This document shows, piece by piece, positions 20,671 through 32,430 of a stretch of 64,000 nucleotides of DNA (the first letter of the stretch is position 1; the number at the start of each line of letters is the position of its first letter). Made by a program: the position numbers and the translations under genes. The stretch is from Przewalskia tangutica (lineage: Eukaryota; Streptophyta; Magnoliopsida; Solanales; Solanaceae): positions 24,613,501 through 24,677,500 of the forward strand of contig CM056736.1 of the NCBI GenBank assembly GCA_029844215.1, given 5' to 3'. Under the pieces are notes generated by a model. The model worked only from the letters and a program-made list of their open reading frames with translations. It made no database searches and was not told where the DNA came from.

Positions 20671-23600
20671 TGTTATACCCCGTATTTCCAGAGTATGTAC
20701 GTAAGGACGTACGTAGAAAATTTGAACTTGAGAAAGTAGCTTGGCCGAAATTTATTTGTGCACAACACCCGATTAGAGTCGTTTTTTTGGCGAAACGTTT
20801 TCCACGACTTTCGTAGGGAATTTCCGGCTATGTCATTTTTAATTTTTGCGGATTTTTCAGAGACGAAACATTTTGGACCAACAAGAGGCGCCACTTGGCA
20901 CCTCTCATCAGTGATAGAGTGGACGAAATGGTGACTATTTTGTCAAGTAGTTGGTAGGATATTTTGTGTGTAGTTGGTTAAGGTGCACTTGGCAAGATCT
21001 TGGCCCTACACTTGCCTTGCACTTGGCAAGATCTTGGCCATTGGTTGGCCTTTGCTAGACCTATAAATACCCCCCCTTTTGAAGACTAATTCATCCACAA
21101 ATTGCCTAAGTCTTGAAAGCTTCTTCCTCCCCCAGTGTAGTGCCTTGGCGAGAGCCCCTCTTCCCCCTTGGCGAGAGTTTCCCCACAGTGGGGTGGTAGA
21201 GGGTAGCCACCCACTCCTGGGTGCTAGCCAGTGGGGTACCACTGCCTAGTTGCTTCGTATAATACCCCTCTCTTGGTAGAAATACTCTCAAAAGTGTTAT
21301 AATGCCCAATTACCTTAGCCGTATACCTTGTAGTATTCTAAGGTTATACTTATCTGAAAAGCCCAGAAATACTATTATACTTCCTTAGTCACAAAAACCG
21401 AAACCACAGGAAAATCTCCACGATTAGTTGGAGTATTAAGTAGAAGTTGGTTAGAACTTCTAAGGGTTGGTTGGAGCGGGTTGGAGCACAATTAGCAGAG
21501 CTAAACCTTGCTCGGGATCGACATTTAAACTCGGATAATTATGGGCTTATCGAGGTAAATATCTTGTCCTATTGTAATTGGAAATTACATGATTTTTAGA
21601 CTATATAGTTGAAGTATACTATATATATAGAATGAACGTTGTTGTCGGCAATGTCTTTGGACTTAAGCTTTGAATAATAAGAAACCTTTTGAAAGAAAAA
21701 TCTTGCTGTTTTACATAGGGTGTATCAGATGAACTTGTGTAGCTTTTACGTGGAGTAGAATTGTACCCGTTCGGGTTAGATGTATAACCCCTTGGTTGGC
21801 TTGGTAGCGGCCTCGATAAAGGAGGAGATTTCTGTTGTTGCGGGAGAGTCTGCCAATTTTACGTAGAATGTTCTACGAAGGGATCTAAATGTTAATAAGC
21901 GCCTTGTGGCCTTATAGGTTGAAGTACTACGTGTGGCGCGATCTCTTGGCTAAGGAGTAGTAAGCGGTTTGAAATACTTGGGCGTTTTGCTATTAGTCGA
22001 TACTCGTCGCGGTATGTGAACCTCTTCCTATCTCTTCTAGCATGATATGTGTGAACTATGTAGTACGGTGAAGCGTACGTGTGCTAAATGTATTTGATTG
22101 GTTTAAAACATAAAGTGTTATAACGGCTTTATGGGAAGTTGGTTATGAAAGCTTTATGTTGGTAGAAGATACTTGTGGTTTTAAAAGGTATCGGTTTGAA
22201 CTATAAGCGGCTTGTTATGTGTTAATAAAGAACTTGAAGTATTTCAAAAGATTTTGAATCATTTTGAAAGAAGAAGTAATACTTGGTTTTGAAAACTTAA
22301 GAGTTATACTAGCTTTATGGGAAGTTAGGTATAACGGCTTAAGAATGTTTCTTGATTTGGAAATCGAATGTGTATCGACAAACCAACTGCAGCGTTAATA
22401 AAAGGAAATGTTTGTGATTAAGTATTATTAAAACCAAGAGAAACTTCCATCTGCATGAAGCTAAGATGAGACAAAATGATATTTCCTAGATCACTTCTTT
22501 GTAATAAGATTGTTATAAACAAGAATATCCTACTCACATATAAGACTTATGTTTCTCAGATTGTTTAAAGAGAATTATATTCTTAAATGAATAAGACTAT
22601 GAACTCTGAAACCTTTCTAAAATAAGAAACGTGAATATTTGAAATTAGGCAAACTTGAGCGTTTGGAAAATAATGTTGTTACTTGATTTTACAAAGGTAA
22701 GTGTTTTGGTTTACTTTAAAAGACAGTCACTCTATTTTATACTACGGGTATTGTGTGACTTATGTGAAAGCAGATCTTTTAAAAGATTTAATGTATGAAG
22801 TACTTTAGGGGTAGATACGAACTTGTTAGCTTAAAGTACCTTGTGTGAATAACTTGATTGTGTTGGTTTGAGATAGCCTTGTAAATACTTTCTTGTTGAT
22901 GTGATAAGTGAAAATGTTAGGATGCTACGTGTGTTAGTATCTTGTGTGATCGTGATGTAAGGGTCATTCTTGTTGTGCTTACGTTGTTAAGCGTTAAGCG
23001 TTGTACTATTATTGTATCACATACCCCACGACTTATTATACGAGGGCTTGCCACCGACGCGGTCTTTCACGGCTATGCGGTCCTCGTGACTATGCGAGTC
23101 GCGGTAGCTCGTGATTGATCATTCGGGTGTTTAGCACGATGCGGGGATTCTATGCGATGCTGTTGAGACTATGCGGTCTTTTGAGACTATGCGGGTTGCG
23201 GGAGCCTGGCGGATACCGAGGTTAGGCCGCCCGATCACGGGGTATACCTCGGTGATGCGGGACCGTGATTCGAGAATACCTCAATGCGGGTCCGTGTGTG
23301 ACCTATGCGGGCTGCGAGAGTTCGAGGATAGACGCAGCATTGATATTGCGCGAGTGGCGGCCGATCATGTGGTGCGATGCAGAAAGACCTCGGGATCTGA
23401 TTTGTGGTATTTTTGGTGCGTGGGTCTTAGTAGTCGGCTATGCCTTCGCACTTGCCGTGCGGTTTTATTGTGATGACTTTGAGGCGTGAGTCACGACTTG
23501 ACATATCGCTTATTTGTTGTGAGCGTAGTTTGCTTATCATACATGTCTCTGCTTTATAGACTATTATGATTTCATTCTGATATTTTTAGTTTCACATACT

Positions 23601-24017
23601 GGTATTGTTATCGACCTCCTTGGGGTGCGTTCATCTGCATGAGTTGAGGTACACGATCGTTGATCTAGCTCTCGGTCACAGTTTGGCGTTTGGGAAGCTC
23701 CGTTTCTCAGGAGGCTTATCGGTGGTATAGTCCTGTCGTAGTAAGTGTTTACATTCGAGGTTTGGCGGGGCCTGTTCGCCATTGTTGTCATATCATTCTT
23801 AGAAGTGCGTAATGCTGTTGTGGCGGGGTTTGTAAAAGGATTAAGCTTCATGTTGAAAAAGTTGTTATTTACATATATGCCGAAAGCCAAGTTTTTCTCA
23901 GATTAGTGTTTCATATTTCATAATATGTCTGGTATCGTTTATGTTCGTGATTACTGCGATGTTGTATCACTAGGGTGCGGGGTAAGGCACGATCCGCGGG
24001 CCTAATCGGTCGTGACA
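20671..24017 (+). mobile_element. Element E LTR1
   Basis: 3,347 bp, tgttataccccgtatttcc...cgtgaca. It is nearly collinear with LTR2, differing mostly by one- to four-base indels. Landmarks: TATA box at 21062-21069; a GC-rich stretch of repeated ctatgcgg words (about 23040-23350), matching GC-rich parts of other LTRs here; and a conserved 3' end (ggggtaaggcac...cgtgaca). ORFs of 73-100 aa in it are not credible genes. Confidence 0.88.
21062..21069 (+). promoter_or_regulatory. TATA box of element E LTR1
   Basis: The sequence tataaata is embedded in ctataaatacccc, with a C-rich stretch after it and conserved flanks. LTR2 has the same box at 27002-27009. In LTR elements this drives RNA polymerase II transcription of the genomic RNA, so the box marks the U3/R border region. 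Confidence 0.75.
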
Positions 24018-24021
24018 AAAG

Positions 24022-24032
24022 TGGTATCGAGC
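24022..24032 (+). promoter_or_regulatory. Element E primer-binding site (first copy)
   Basis: tggtatcgagc lies 4 bases after the LTR1 end. Plant elements primed by initiator-Met tRNA usually have TGGTATCAGAGC here; the one-base difference (CAG to CG) is present in every PBS of this window. It sets the minus-strand DNA synthesis start and confirms LTR1 as a 5' LTR. Confidence 0.75.
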
Positions 24033-24217
24033 GATTAATCCTCGGAAAGTGTCTCTGATCGTATCCGAGAGTCTTGATTATCGGTGTGTTGTGCACCACA
24101 TCAATAATCAGGAGGCTATAGGATATTTAGGATTGGTTTCTATTCTTCTCACTCTGAGATCGTGCCTTAGAGCTGTGTTGTAAGTTGGACCCTCGACGAA
24201 ATTATTTCCTTATCATT

Positions 24218-24880
24218 ATGCCTCGCGTAGAGCAAACCGGGCCCGGGAGAGCGCAAGCGTAGGAGGCTGAGTAGAGTTCGAGAGATTCACGAGGCACAGC
24301 CCAATCATCACTGAGTTAGGTGCTTCGTTCGGGATTCTGCGACATCACTAGCCCGATAAAGTTTAGCACGGCGGCGGTTCTACTGCGGCCAAGATATTTG
24401 AACCTTCGCCCACGACCAGAACGAGAATATGGATTGCAAAGGCGACCACATTACTAGCTATGGATTTAACTACGAGTATACCATGTACGCGAGTCTTGAT
24501 GAATATCAACGAGAGGTTGTGCAAGTAGTTCTTCGATTAGGCGAGCATGGCTGCGTGCGAGCTTATACAGGCGGTAGAAAGCGTAGAGATCGACGGGTTA
24601 ACGAGGGCGAGAAGAGGGCGAGCGTGAGGTCCTTTGGTAACTTTCGGCGAGTCACCTCGCGGATTTGATTATGCACATCCGATGCGGAGTGGTCTTCCCG
24701 GATTCAGGACGTTCGGGGTATGCAGGAGTTGGTTAGAACTCCAGAGCTTCCGGTTCACATTTTGGCAGACGTCATCCCGGGGAATGTCGTCTTTTAGTTG
24801 GTACTTGTTGTACCTGCGGCCGTCAGGGCCATGTGTCGAATGGGTGACCTAGTAGGAGGACCTTGCCCGATCGGTGGGTA
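24218..24880 (+). pseudogene. Element E gag remnant (first copy)
   Basis: A gag start is likely at atgcctcgcg (24218), about 200 bp after the PBS and at the same distance as in A and B. The reading is broken by many frameshifts. A decayed zinc knuckle is recognisable near 24780-24850 (TCGRQGHVSN-like, after a gtacttgttgtacctgc stretch), comparable to the B gag knuckle. The 79-aa ORF at 24429-24668 is one fragment. No intact capsid domain can be read. Confidence 0.5.
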
Positions 24881-25570
24881 GTTCGTCACCTTCGCCAGCT
24901 ATCGCCTACAGGCGAGTTTGATTAGGACGACTAAGGGGAGTGAAGCAGTAGATATAGATATATCTTTAACCCTCTAGAGATCTGTATGTGTGATAAGGTG
25001 AGTATACCTTAAGTGCTATGTTCTGATAGCCGTGTGTTAGTCGTGATTAGATCATGGTTGTTTAACCGAGTAAGATTTTGGGGGATAGAGAAGGTGTGAG
25101 CCTTAGAGCTTCTTACGTAAAGACCTTAGAGGTGAGGCCATCTCGAGAAAAGGTGTAATGTTATGTTTGACCCTTATCGGAGTGCATAGTGCACGTGAGT
25201 TATGTTGGGATAGGTCCCAGTAGTGTGGAGCGAAGGGGTAGTTGAGCTAAGAAGGCGCTGGGTTTTGAAGCGTGATTAGTGAGATTGTTCGGATCGGGAG
25301 CTAGTATTGTGCGGCGTTGCGGGTCGGGTTGAGGCCACGTTGCGGGTCAACCCGCGGTAGGTTTGGTGGTGGGGTCGGGTTGTGGTGGTCCCGCTTGTGT
25401 TAGGGTTGTGAGGGTGTTAGGCCCAAGTTTAGTTGACGGCGTCACGAGTTCGTGGACGATTCGACCGATGGTTGGGCGAGGAGGTCGGCCGTGTTGTCTT
25501 AGCAAAGACCGTGTACTCGGCAGAGGTTACGCGAGATGATATATCGAGAAAAGTTGTAAGGTGCGCAGGG
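24881..25570 (+). mobile_element. Element E internal region, non-coding
   Basis: There is no RT or protease motif in any frame. It contains the block shared with A, B and D at about 25310-25470, including gcgggtcaacccgc (an inverted repeat) and cacgagttcgtggacg. The corresponding part of the second unit is at about 31250-31400. The missing RT makes E incapable of autonomous movement. Confidence 0.55.
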
Positions 25571-26617
25571 TGCCTACCTTCACCTTATGTCGAACAGTGG
25601 AGCCAGGTTGCTGTTTCTTTTACGGAGGTTTTACCGTGCAAGGTTAGGAACTCGAGTAAGTCTCGAATCACATTCGCCTCGGGCGGTGTTTGGATTTGAG
25701 GATAGTTGCGAGAATTGTTGTCTCGGTTGAAGGAGTGTTTAAGCTACCATTTGGTGTTGGATGTCGCCTTATGAAGCCTTGTAGGGGCGGATGTGAGTCG
25801 CCGGTCGATTGGTTCGATGTTGGCGGGATTGAGATAGTTGGTTGAGCTTGTTCCGGAGATCGTGGATAGAGTAAAGCTTGTCTAGAAGAGGTTCCGGCGG
25901 CTCGGAGAAATCGTGCGGATAATCGGCGACGGCGCAGAGTTTAGGTTGACGGTCGATCTTCAAAGCACCACCCGGGGTGGGTGTGACGAGTTTTGGAAGA
26001 CAGAGGAACTTAGCGAGTTACTTTGGGCGTTGAGTCCATGTGAAGAATAGGCGGGTTGCTATATGTTAGCTTTGCGTCCGACTTAGGAGCGATATGTCCG
26101 TCTTCGTATTGTTATGATCGGGAAAGTATCGGAGGTCCATCGAGTGTTCGATTAATGATGACCACGTTAGAGATAGTAACCGAGTTTGAGCGAAAGCGAT
26201 ATCGAAGTTTGGGTGTCTGACGGCAGCGATGATCGCATGCGATCAGGTACCGTTGTTGGGTCGCTGAGAAGGTTTATGCCTCGGGCAAAGTGACAAAAGT
26301 GGTATCATGTGGTATTCAGTGTGCGAGAAAGTGCGACACGTAAGGGAAGAAGCGGCGTGTATGGCGGCGTAGATGTGATCATTTCTTTTGTGTGGAGAAA
26401 GTGCGAAGGAAGTATATTTTAGACCCGGTGAGAAGTGTTTTGTGGTGATGATTAGAGGTGTTTTCCTCGTGGACTTGGATGTAAGTATTTTGCGATTGTT
26501 TACGTGGCCATTGTGGCGAGGATTGTTTCGTAAGTATGGTAGTGAAGACTATCTTGGCGACGCGTTTGTTTTGAGACTTAGAAGGAACATTCGGGACGAA
26601 TGTTTCTAAGAGGAGAA
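25571..26617 (+). pseudogene. Element E decayed integrase C-terminal region
   Basis: Across frames, the phrases MSPYEALxGR (near 25761; the sequence atgtcgccttatgaagcc), SPVDWFDVG-like and VDRVKLV (near 25865) correspond to the end of the Ty3/gypsy integrase (typically MAPYEALYGRRC...VDKVK). Further weak matches follow to about 26300. The stretch ends with cgggacgaatgtttctaag and the polypurine tract aagaggagaa (26608-26617), just before LTR2. Coding is destroyed, and the catalytic core is not found upstream. This part is deleted in the second unit. Confidence 0.5.
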
Positions 26618-29600
26618 TGTTATACCGTATTTCAGTATATGCGTGGGGCGACGTAGAAAATTTGAACTTGAGAAAGTAGCTTGGCCGAAATTTATTTGTG
26701 CACAACACCCGATTAGAGTCGTTTTCGACGAAGCGTTTTCCACGACTTTCGTAGGGAATTTCGGCTATGTCATTTTTAATTTTTGCGGATTTTTCCGAGA
26801 GGCGAAACATTTTGGACCAACAAGAGGCGCCACTTGGCACCTCTCATTAGTGTGATGAAGTGGACGAAATGGTGACTATTTTGTCAAGTAGTTGGTAGGA
26901 TATTTTGTGTGTAGTTGGTTAAGGTGCACTTGGCAAGATCTTGGCCTACACTTGCCTTGCACTTGGCAAGATCTTGGCCGTTAGTTGGCCTTTGCTAGAA
27001 CTATAAATACCCCCTTTTGAAGACTAATTCATCCACAAATTGCCTAAGTCTTGAAAGCTTCTTCCTCCCAGTGTAGTGCCTTGCCGAGAGCCCTCTTCCC
27101 CAGCGAGAGTTTCCCCAGTGGGGTAGGCGAGGGTAGCCACCCTCCTTGGGGTGCTAGCCGTGGGGTACCACTGCCTAGTTGCTTTCGTATAATACCCACT
27201 CTCTTGGTAGAAATACTCTCAAAAGTATTGTTATAATGCCCAAATTACCTTAGCCGTATACCTTGTAGTATTCTAAGGTTATACTTATCTGAAAAGCCGA
27301 AATACTATTATACTTCCTTAGTCACAAAAACCGAAACCACAAGGAAAATCTCCACGCTTAGTTGGAGTATTAAGTAGAAGTTGGTTAGAACTTCTAAGGG
27401 TTGGTTGGAGGCGGGTTGGAGCACGGAGTAGGAGCTAAACCTTGCTCGGGATCGACATTTAAACTCGGATAATTATGGGCTTATCGAGGTAAATATCTTG
27501 TCCTCTATTGTAATTGGAAATTACATGATTTTTAGACTATATAGTTGAAGTATACTATATATATAGAATCGAACGTTGTTGTCGGCAATGTCTTTGGACT
27601 TAAGCTGAATAATAAGAAACCTTTCGAAAGAAAATCTTGTTGTTTTACATGGGATGTATTACAGATGACTTGTGTAGCTTTTCCGTGAGTAGAATTGTAC
27701 CGTTCGGGTTAGATGTATAACCCCCTGGTTGGCTTAGTAGCGGCCTCGATAAAGGAGGAGATTTACGTTGCGGGGAGGTCTTAATTTTACGTAGAATGTT
27801 CTCTGAAGGGATCTAAATGTTAATAAGCGCGTGGCCTTATAGGTTGAAGTACTACGTGTGGCGCGATCTACGGCTAAGAGTAGCCGGCGGTTTGAAGTAC
27901 TTGAGCGTTTTGCTATTAGTCGATACTCGTCGCGAGGTATGTGAACCTCTTCCTATCTCTTCTAGCATGATATGTGTGAACTATGTAGTACGGTAGACGT
28001 ACATGTGCTAAATGTATTTGATTGGTTTAAAACATAAAGTGTTATAACGGCTTTATGGGAAGTTGGTTATGAAAGCTTTATGTTGGTAAGAAGATACTTG
28101 TGGTTTTTAAAAGGTAACTGGTTTGAACTATAACTGGCTTGTTATGTGTTAATAAAGAACTTGAAGTATTTCAAAAGATTTTTGAATCATTTTGAAAGAA
28201 GTAATACTTGGTTTTGAAAACTTAAGAGTTATACTAGCTTTATGGGAAGTTAGGTATAACGGCTTAAGAATGTTTCTTGATTTGAATCGAGAATGTGTAT
28301 CGACAAACCACTGCAGCGTTAATAAAAGGAAATGTTTTGTGATTAAGTATTATTAAAACGGTAGAAACTTCCATCTGCATAGAAGCTAAGATGAGACAAA
28401 ATGATATTTCTAGATCACTACTTTGTAATAAGATTGTTATAAACAAGAATATCCTACTCACATATAAGACTTATGTTTCTCAGATTGTTTAAAAGAGAAT
28501 TATATTCTTAAATGAATAAGACTATGAACTACGAAACCTTTCTAAAATAAGAAACGTGAATATTTGAAATTAGGCAAACTTGAACGTTTGGAAAATAATG
28601 TTGTTACTTGATTTTACAAAGGTAAGTGTTTTGGTTTATTTAAAAAGACAGTCACTCTATTTTATACTACGGGTATTGTGTGACTTATGTGAAAGCAACG
28701 GATCTTTTAAAAGATTTAATGTATGAAGTACTTTATGGGTAGATACCCGAACTTGTTAGCTTAAAGTACCTTGTGTGAATAACTTGATTGTGTTGGTTTG
28801 AGATAGCCTTGTAAATACTTTCTTGTTGATGTGATAAGTGAAAATGTTAGGATGCTACGTGTGTTAGTATCTTGTGTGATCGTGATGTAAGGGGGTCATT
28901 CTTGTTGTGCTTACGTTGTTAGCGTTAAGCGTTGTACTATTATTGTATCACATACCCTTTGACTTATTATACCGAGGGCTTGCCACCCTTGACGCGGTCT
29001 TTACGGCTATCACGGTCCTCGTGACTACGCGAGTCGCGGTAGCTCGGGATTGATCATTCGGGTGTTTAGCCCGACGCGGGGATTCCTATGCGGTCTGTTG
29101 AGACTATGCGGTCTTTTGAGACTACGCGGGTTGCGGGAGCCTAGGCGGATACCGAGGTTAGCGCCCGATCGCGGGGTATACCTCGGTGATGCAGGACCAT
29201 GATTCGAGAATACCTCATGCGGGTCCGTGTGTGACCTATGCGGGCTGCGAGAGTTCGAGGATAGACGCAAGCATTGATATTGCGGGCGAGTGGCGGCGAT
29301 CGTAGTGCGGTCTAGAAAGACCTCGGGATACGGATTTGTGGTATTTTTGATGCGTGGGTCTTAGTAGTCGGCTATGCCTTCGCCGTACTTGCCGTCACGG
29401 TTTTATTGATGACTTTGAGGCGTGAGTCCCGACTTGACATATCGCTTATTTGTTGTGAGCGTAGTTTGCTTATCATACATGTCTCTGCTTTATAGACTAT
29501 TATGATTTCATTTCTGATATTTTTAGTTTCACATACAAATTTGTTATCTTGACCTCGCCCGGAAGTGCGTTCATCCGCAGTTGAGGTACACGATCGTTGA

Positions 29601-29961
29601 TCCTAGCTCTCGGTCGCGATTTAGCGTTTGGGAAGCTCCGTTTCTCGGAGGCTTATCGGTGGTATAGTCCGTCGTAGTAAGTGTTTACATTCGTGGGTTT
29701 GGCGGGGCCCTGTTCGCCATTGTTGTCATATCATTCTTAGAGTCTGTAGCGTAATCTTGTTGTGGCGGGGTTTGTAAAAGGATTAAACTATTCATGTTGA
29801 AAAAGTTGTTATTTACATATATGCAGAAAATGAAGTCTTTCTCATTATTGTTTCATATTTCATAATATGTCTTGTATCGTTTATGTTCCATTGATTACTG
29901 CGATGTTGTATCACCAGGGTGCGGGGTAAGGCACGATCCACGGGCGAATCGGGTCGTGACA
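26618..29961 (+). mobile_element. Element E LTR2 (central LTR)
   Basis: 3,344 bp, collinear with LTR1, with TATA box at 27002-27009. On its left is a polypurine tract and on its right a PBS, so it acts at once as 3' LTR of the first unit and 5' LTR of the second. This is the diagnostic arrangement of an LTR-retrotransposon dimer. Confidence 0.88.
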
Positions 29962-31498
29962 AAAGTGGTATCGAGCGATTAATCCTCGGAAAGTGTCTAC
30001 GCCGTATCCAAGAGAGTCTTGATTATCGGTGTGTTGCGCACTACATCAATAATCGAGAGGCTATAGGGTATTTAGGATTGGTTTCTATTCTTCTCACTCG
30101 AGATCGTGCCTTAGAGTTTGTGTTGTAAGTTGGACCTCCGACGAAATTATTTCCTTATCATTATGCCTCGCGTAGGCAAACCCGCCCGGGAGGGCAAAGC
30201 GGAGGCTGCGAGTAGAGTTGAGAGGTTACGAGGGCACAGGCCCAATCATCACTGAGTTAGGTGCTTCATTCGGGATTTCTGCGACATCACTAGCCCGATA
30301 AAGTTTAGCCGCGGCGGCGATTCCTCTGCGGCCATGATATTTGAACCTTCGCGACGAGAGCAGAGAATATGGATTGCAAAGGCGACCACATTACTAGCTA
30401 TGGATTTAACTACGGAGAGTATACCGTGTATCGCGAGTCTTGATGAATATCAACGAGAGGTTGTGCAAGAGTAGTTCTTGATTGAAGCTTGAGCATGGCT
30501 GCGTGCGAGCTTATACACGCGGTAGAAAGCGTAGAGATCGACGGGTTAACGAGGGCGAGAAGAGGGCGAGCGGCGAGTCCTTTGGTAACTTTCGAGGCGA
30601 GTCACCTCGCGTGATTTGATTATGCACATCCACAACGCGGAGTGGTCTTCCGGATTTCGGGACGTTCGGGGTATGCAGGAGTTGGTTAGAACTCGAGCTT
30701 AGGTTCACATTTTGGCGCACGCCATCGGGAATGTCGTCTTTTAGTTGGTACTTGTTGTACTGCGGCCGTCGGGGCCATGTGTCGAATGGGTGACCTAGTA
30801 GGAGGACCTTGCCTTGATCGGTGGGTAGTTCGTCACCTTCCAGCTATCGCCTACAGGCAGTTTGATTAAACGACTAAGGGAGTGAAGCAGAGATATAGAT
30901 ATATCTTTAACCCTCTACAGAGATCTGTATGTGTGATAAGGTGAGTATACCTTAAGTCTATGTTCGATAGCCGTGTGTTAGTCGTGATTAGATCATAGTT
31001 GTTTAACCGAGTAAGATTTTGGGGATAGAGAAGGTGTGAGCCTTAGAGCTTACGTAAAGACTCCAGAGGTGAGGCCATCTCGAGAAAGGTGTAATGTTAT
31101 GTTTGACCCTTATCGGAAGTGCATAGTGCCGCGTGAGTTATGTTGGGATAGGTCCACTAGTGTGGAGCGAAGGGGGTAGTTGAGCTAAGAAGACCGCTAG
31201 GTTTTCAAACGTGATTAGTGAGATTGTTAGGATCGGGAGCTAGTATTGTGCGCGTTGGGTCGGGTTGAGGCCACGTTGCGTCAACCGCGGTAGGTTTGGT
31301 GGTGGGGTCGGTTGTGGTGGTCCGCGCTTGTGTTAGGGTTGTGAGGTGTTAGGCCCAAGTTTAGTTGACCAGTGCGAGTTCGTGGACGTTCGACGATGGT
31401 TGGGCCGAGGAGGTCAGCCGTGTTGTCTTCTAGCAAAGACCGTGTACTCGGCAGAGGGTTATGCGAGATGATATATCAGAAAAGTTGTAAGGCTGCAT
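29962..31498 (+). pseudogene. Element E second internal region, truncated
   Basis: It repeats 24018 to about 25575 almost completely: PBS tggtatcgagc (29966-29976), gag start atgcctcgcg at 30163, a decayed gag with zinc-knuckle remnant (about 30730-30790) and the shared block (31250-31400). It stops at aaaagttgtaaggctgcatag, where unit one continues aaaagttgtaaggtgcgcag. The integrase part and polypurine tract are lost by the deletion that leads into the LTR remnant. Confidence 0.7.
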
Positions 31499-31790
31499 AG
31501 TAAGTGTTTACATTCAGGGGTTTGGCGGGGCCCTGTTCCGCCATTGTTGTCATATCATTCTTAGAGGTGCAGTAATCTGTTGTGGCGGGGTTTGTAAAAG
31601 GATTAAACTGTTCATGTTGAAAAAAGTTGTTATTTACATATATGCCGAAAGGCAAGTCTTTCTCAGATTATTGTTTCATATTTCATAATATGTCTTGTAT
31701 CGTTTTATGTTCCGCTGATTACTCTGATGTTGTATCACTAGGGTGCCCGGGGTAAGGCACCAGTCACGGGCCCGGAATCGGGTCGTGACA
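31499..31790 (+). mobile_element. Element E truncated terminal LTR
   Basis: Only the last 290 bp of the LTR (from taagtgtttacattc) remain, matching 29684-29961 of LTR2 and ending ggtcgtgaca. The breakpoint has about 2-3 bp of microhomology (ag/tag) between internal and LTR sequence, as in illegitimate recombination. It is followed directly by the TSD attta. Confidence 0.85.
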
Positions 31791-32430
31791 ATTTAGAAGC
31801 CTATTGTTTTTCTAAAAGGAAATGTGACTCGTTTTGAAAGGAAATCGTAAATTGATACTATGGTGATTAGTATCTTGGAATTTTTGGTATAAAAAGAGTT
31901 ATTTCTTAAAAAGTTAGAAGTACATGGTACTTGGGTTGAATTCCCGGATTTTCTATTAAAAGACATGTTAGTGCCTTAGGTATACTAAAATGAGAGGATA
32001 TATTAATAATGTAATAAGAAGTTAGGGGATTTCTTAACTTGCTTATGTTATGATAAGCCGGTAGTGCTTATGTTATGATAGGCCGGTAGTGCTTATGTTG
32101 TGATATGATAGGCCGGTAGTGCTTATGTTATGATATGATAGGCCGGTAGTGCTTATGTTATGTATAATAGCCGGATGAGCTATGTTATATATTTATATTA
32201 TTACGGGGTAAACCCCGGGTTATTATTTATGCCATGGATTTGCTACCCATGATGCGAGTGCGTGACTCACTCATGCGGATCGGACCACGTGATCCATGCG
32301 GGTGAAATAGTCACATGCGAGTACGGCGATGGTACTCATGCGGGTCCACAGGATCCATGCGGGTGAAATAGTCCCATGACGAGACGGATGACCTCATGCG
32401 GGTCCACATGACCCATGCGGGTGAAATAGT
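31791..32430 (+). mobile_element. Element D 5' LTR, segment 2 of 3
   Basis: Resumes the D LTR after element E (atttagaagcctattg, as at 49088) and includes the 30-bp repeat array (32038-32170) and the gcgggtgaaatagtc repeats. It stops at the target 5-mer atagt (32426-32430), which is duplicated after element F. Confidence 0.9.

Larger units (their letters stand above)
20671..31790 (+). mobile_element. Element E: tandem dimeric LTR retrotransposon
   Basis: Order: LTR1 (20671-24017), internal 1 (24018-26617), LTR2 (26618-29961), partial internal 2 (29962 to about 31498), and the last 290 bp of an LTR (to 31790). The whole is flanked by the perfect TSD attta (20666-20670 and 31791-31795), so it behaves as one insertion in D's 5' LTR. 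Each internal region starts with a PBS-like site. The best explanation is unequal recombination between LTRs of sister copies, followed by a deletion in the right unit. It is a Ty3/gypsy element related to B. Confidence 0.88.
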
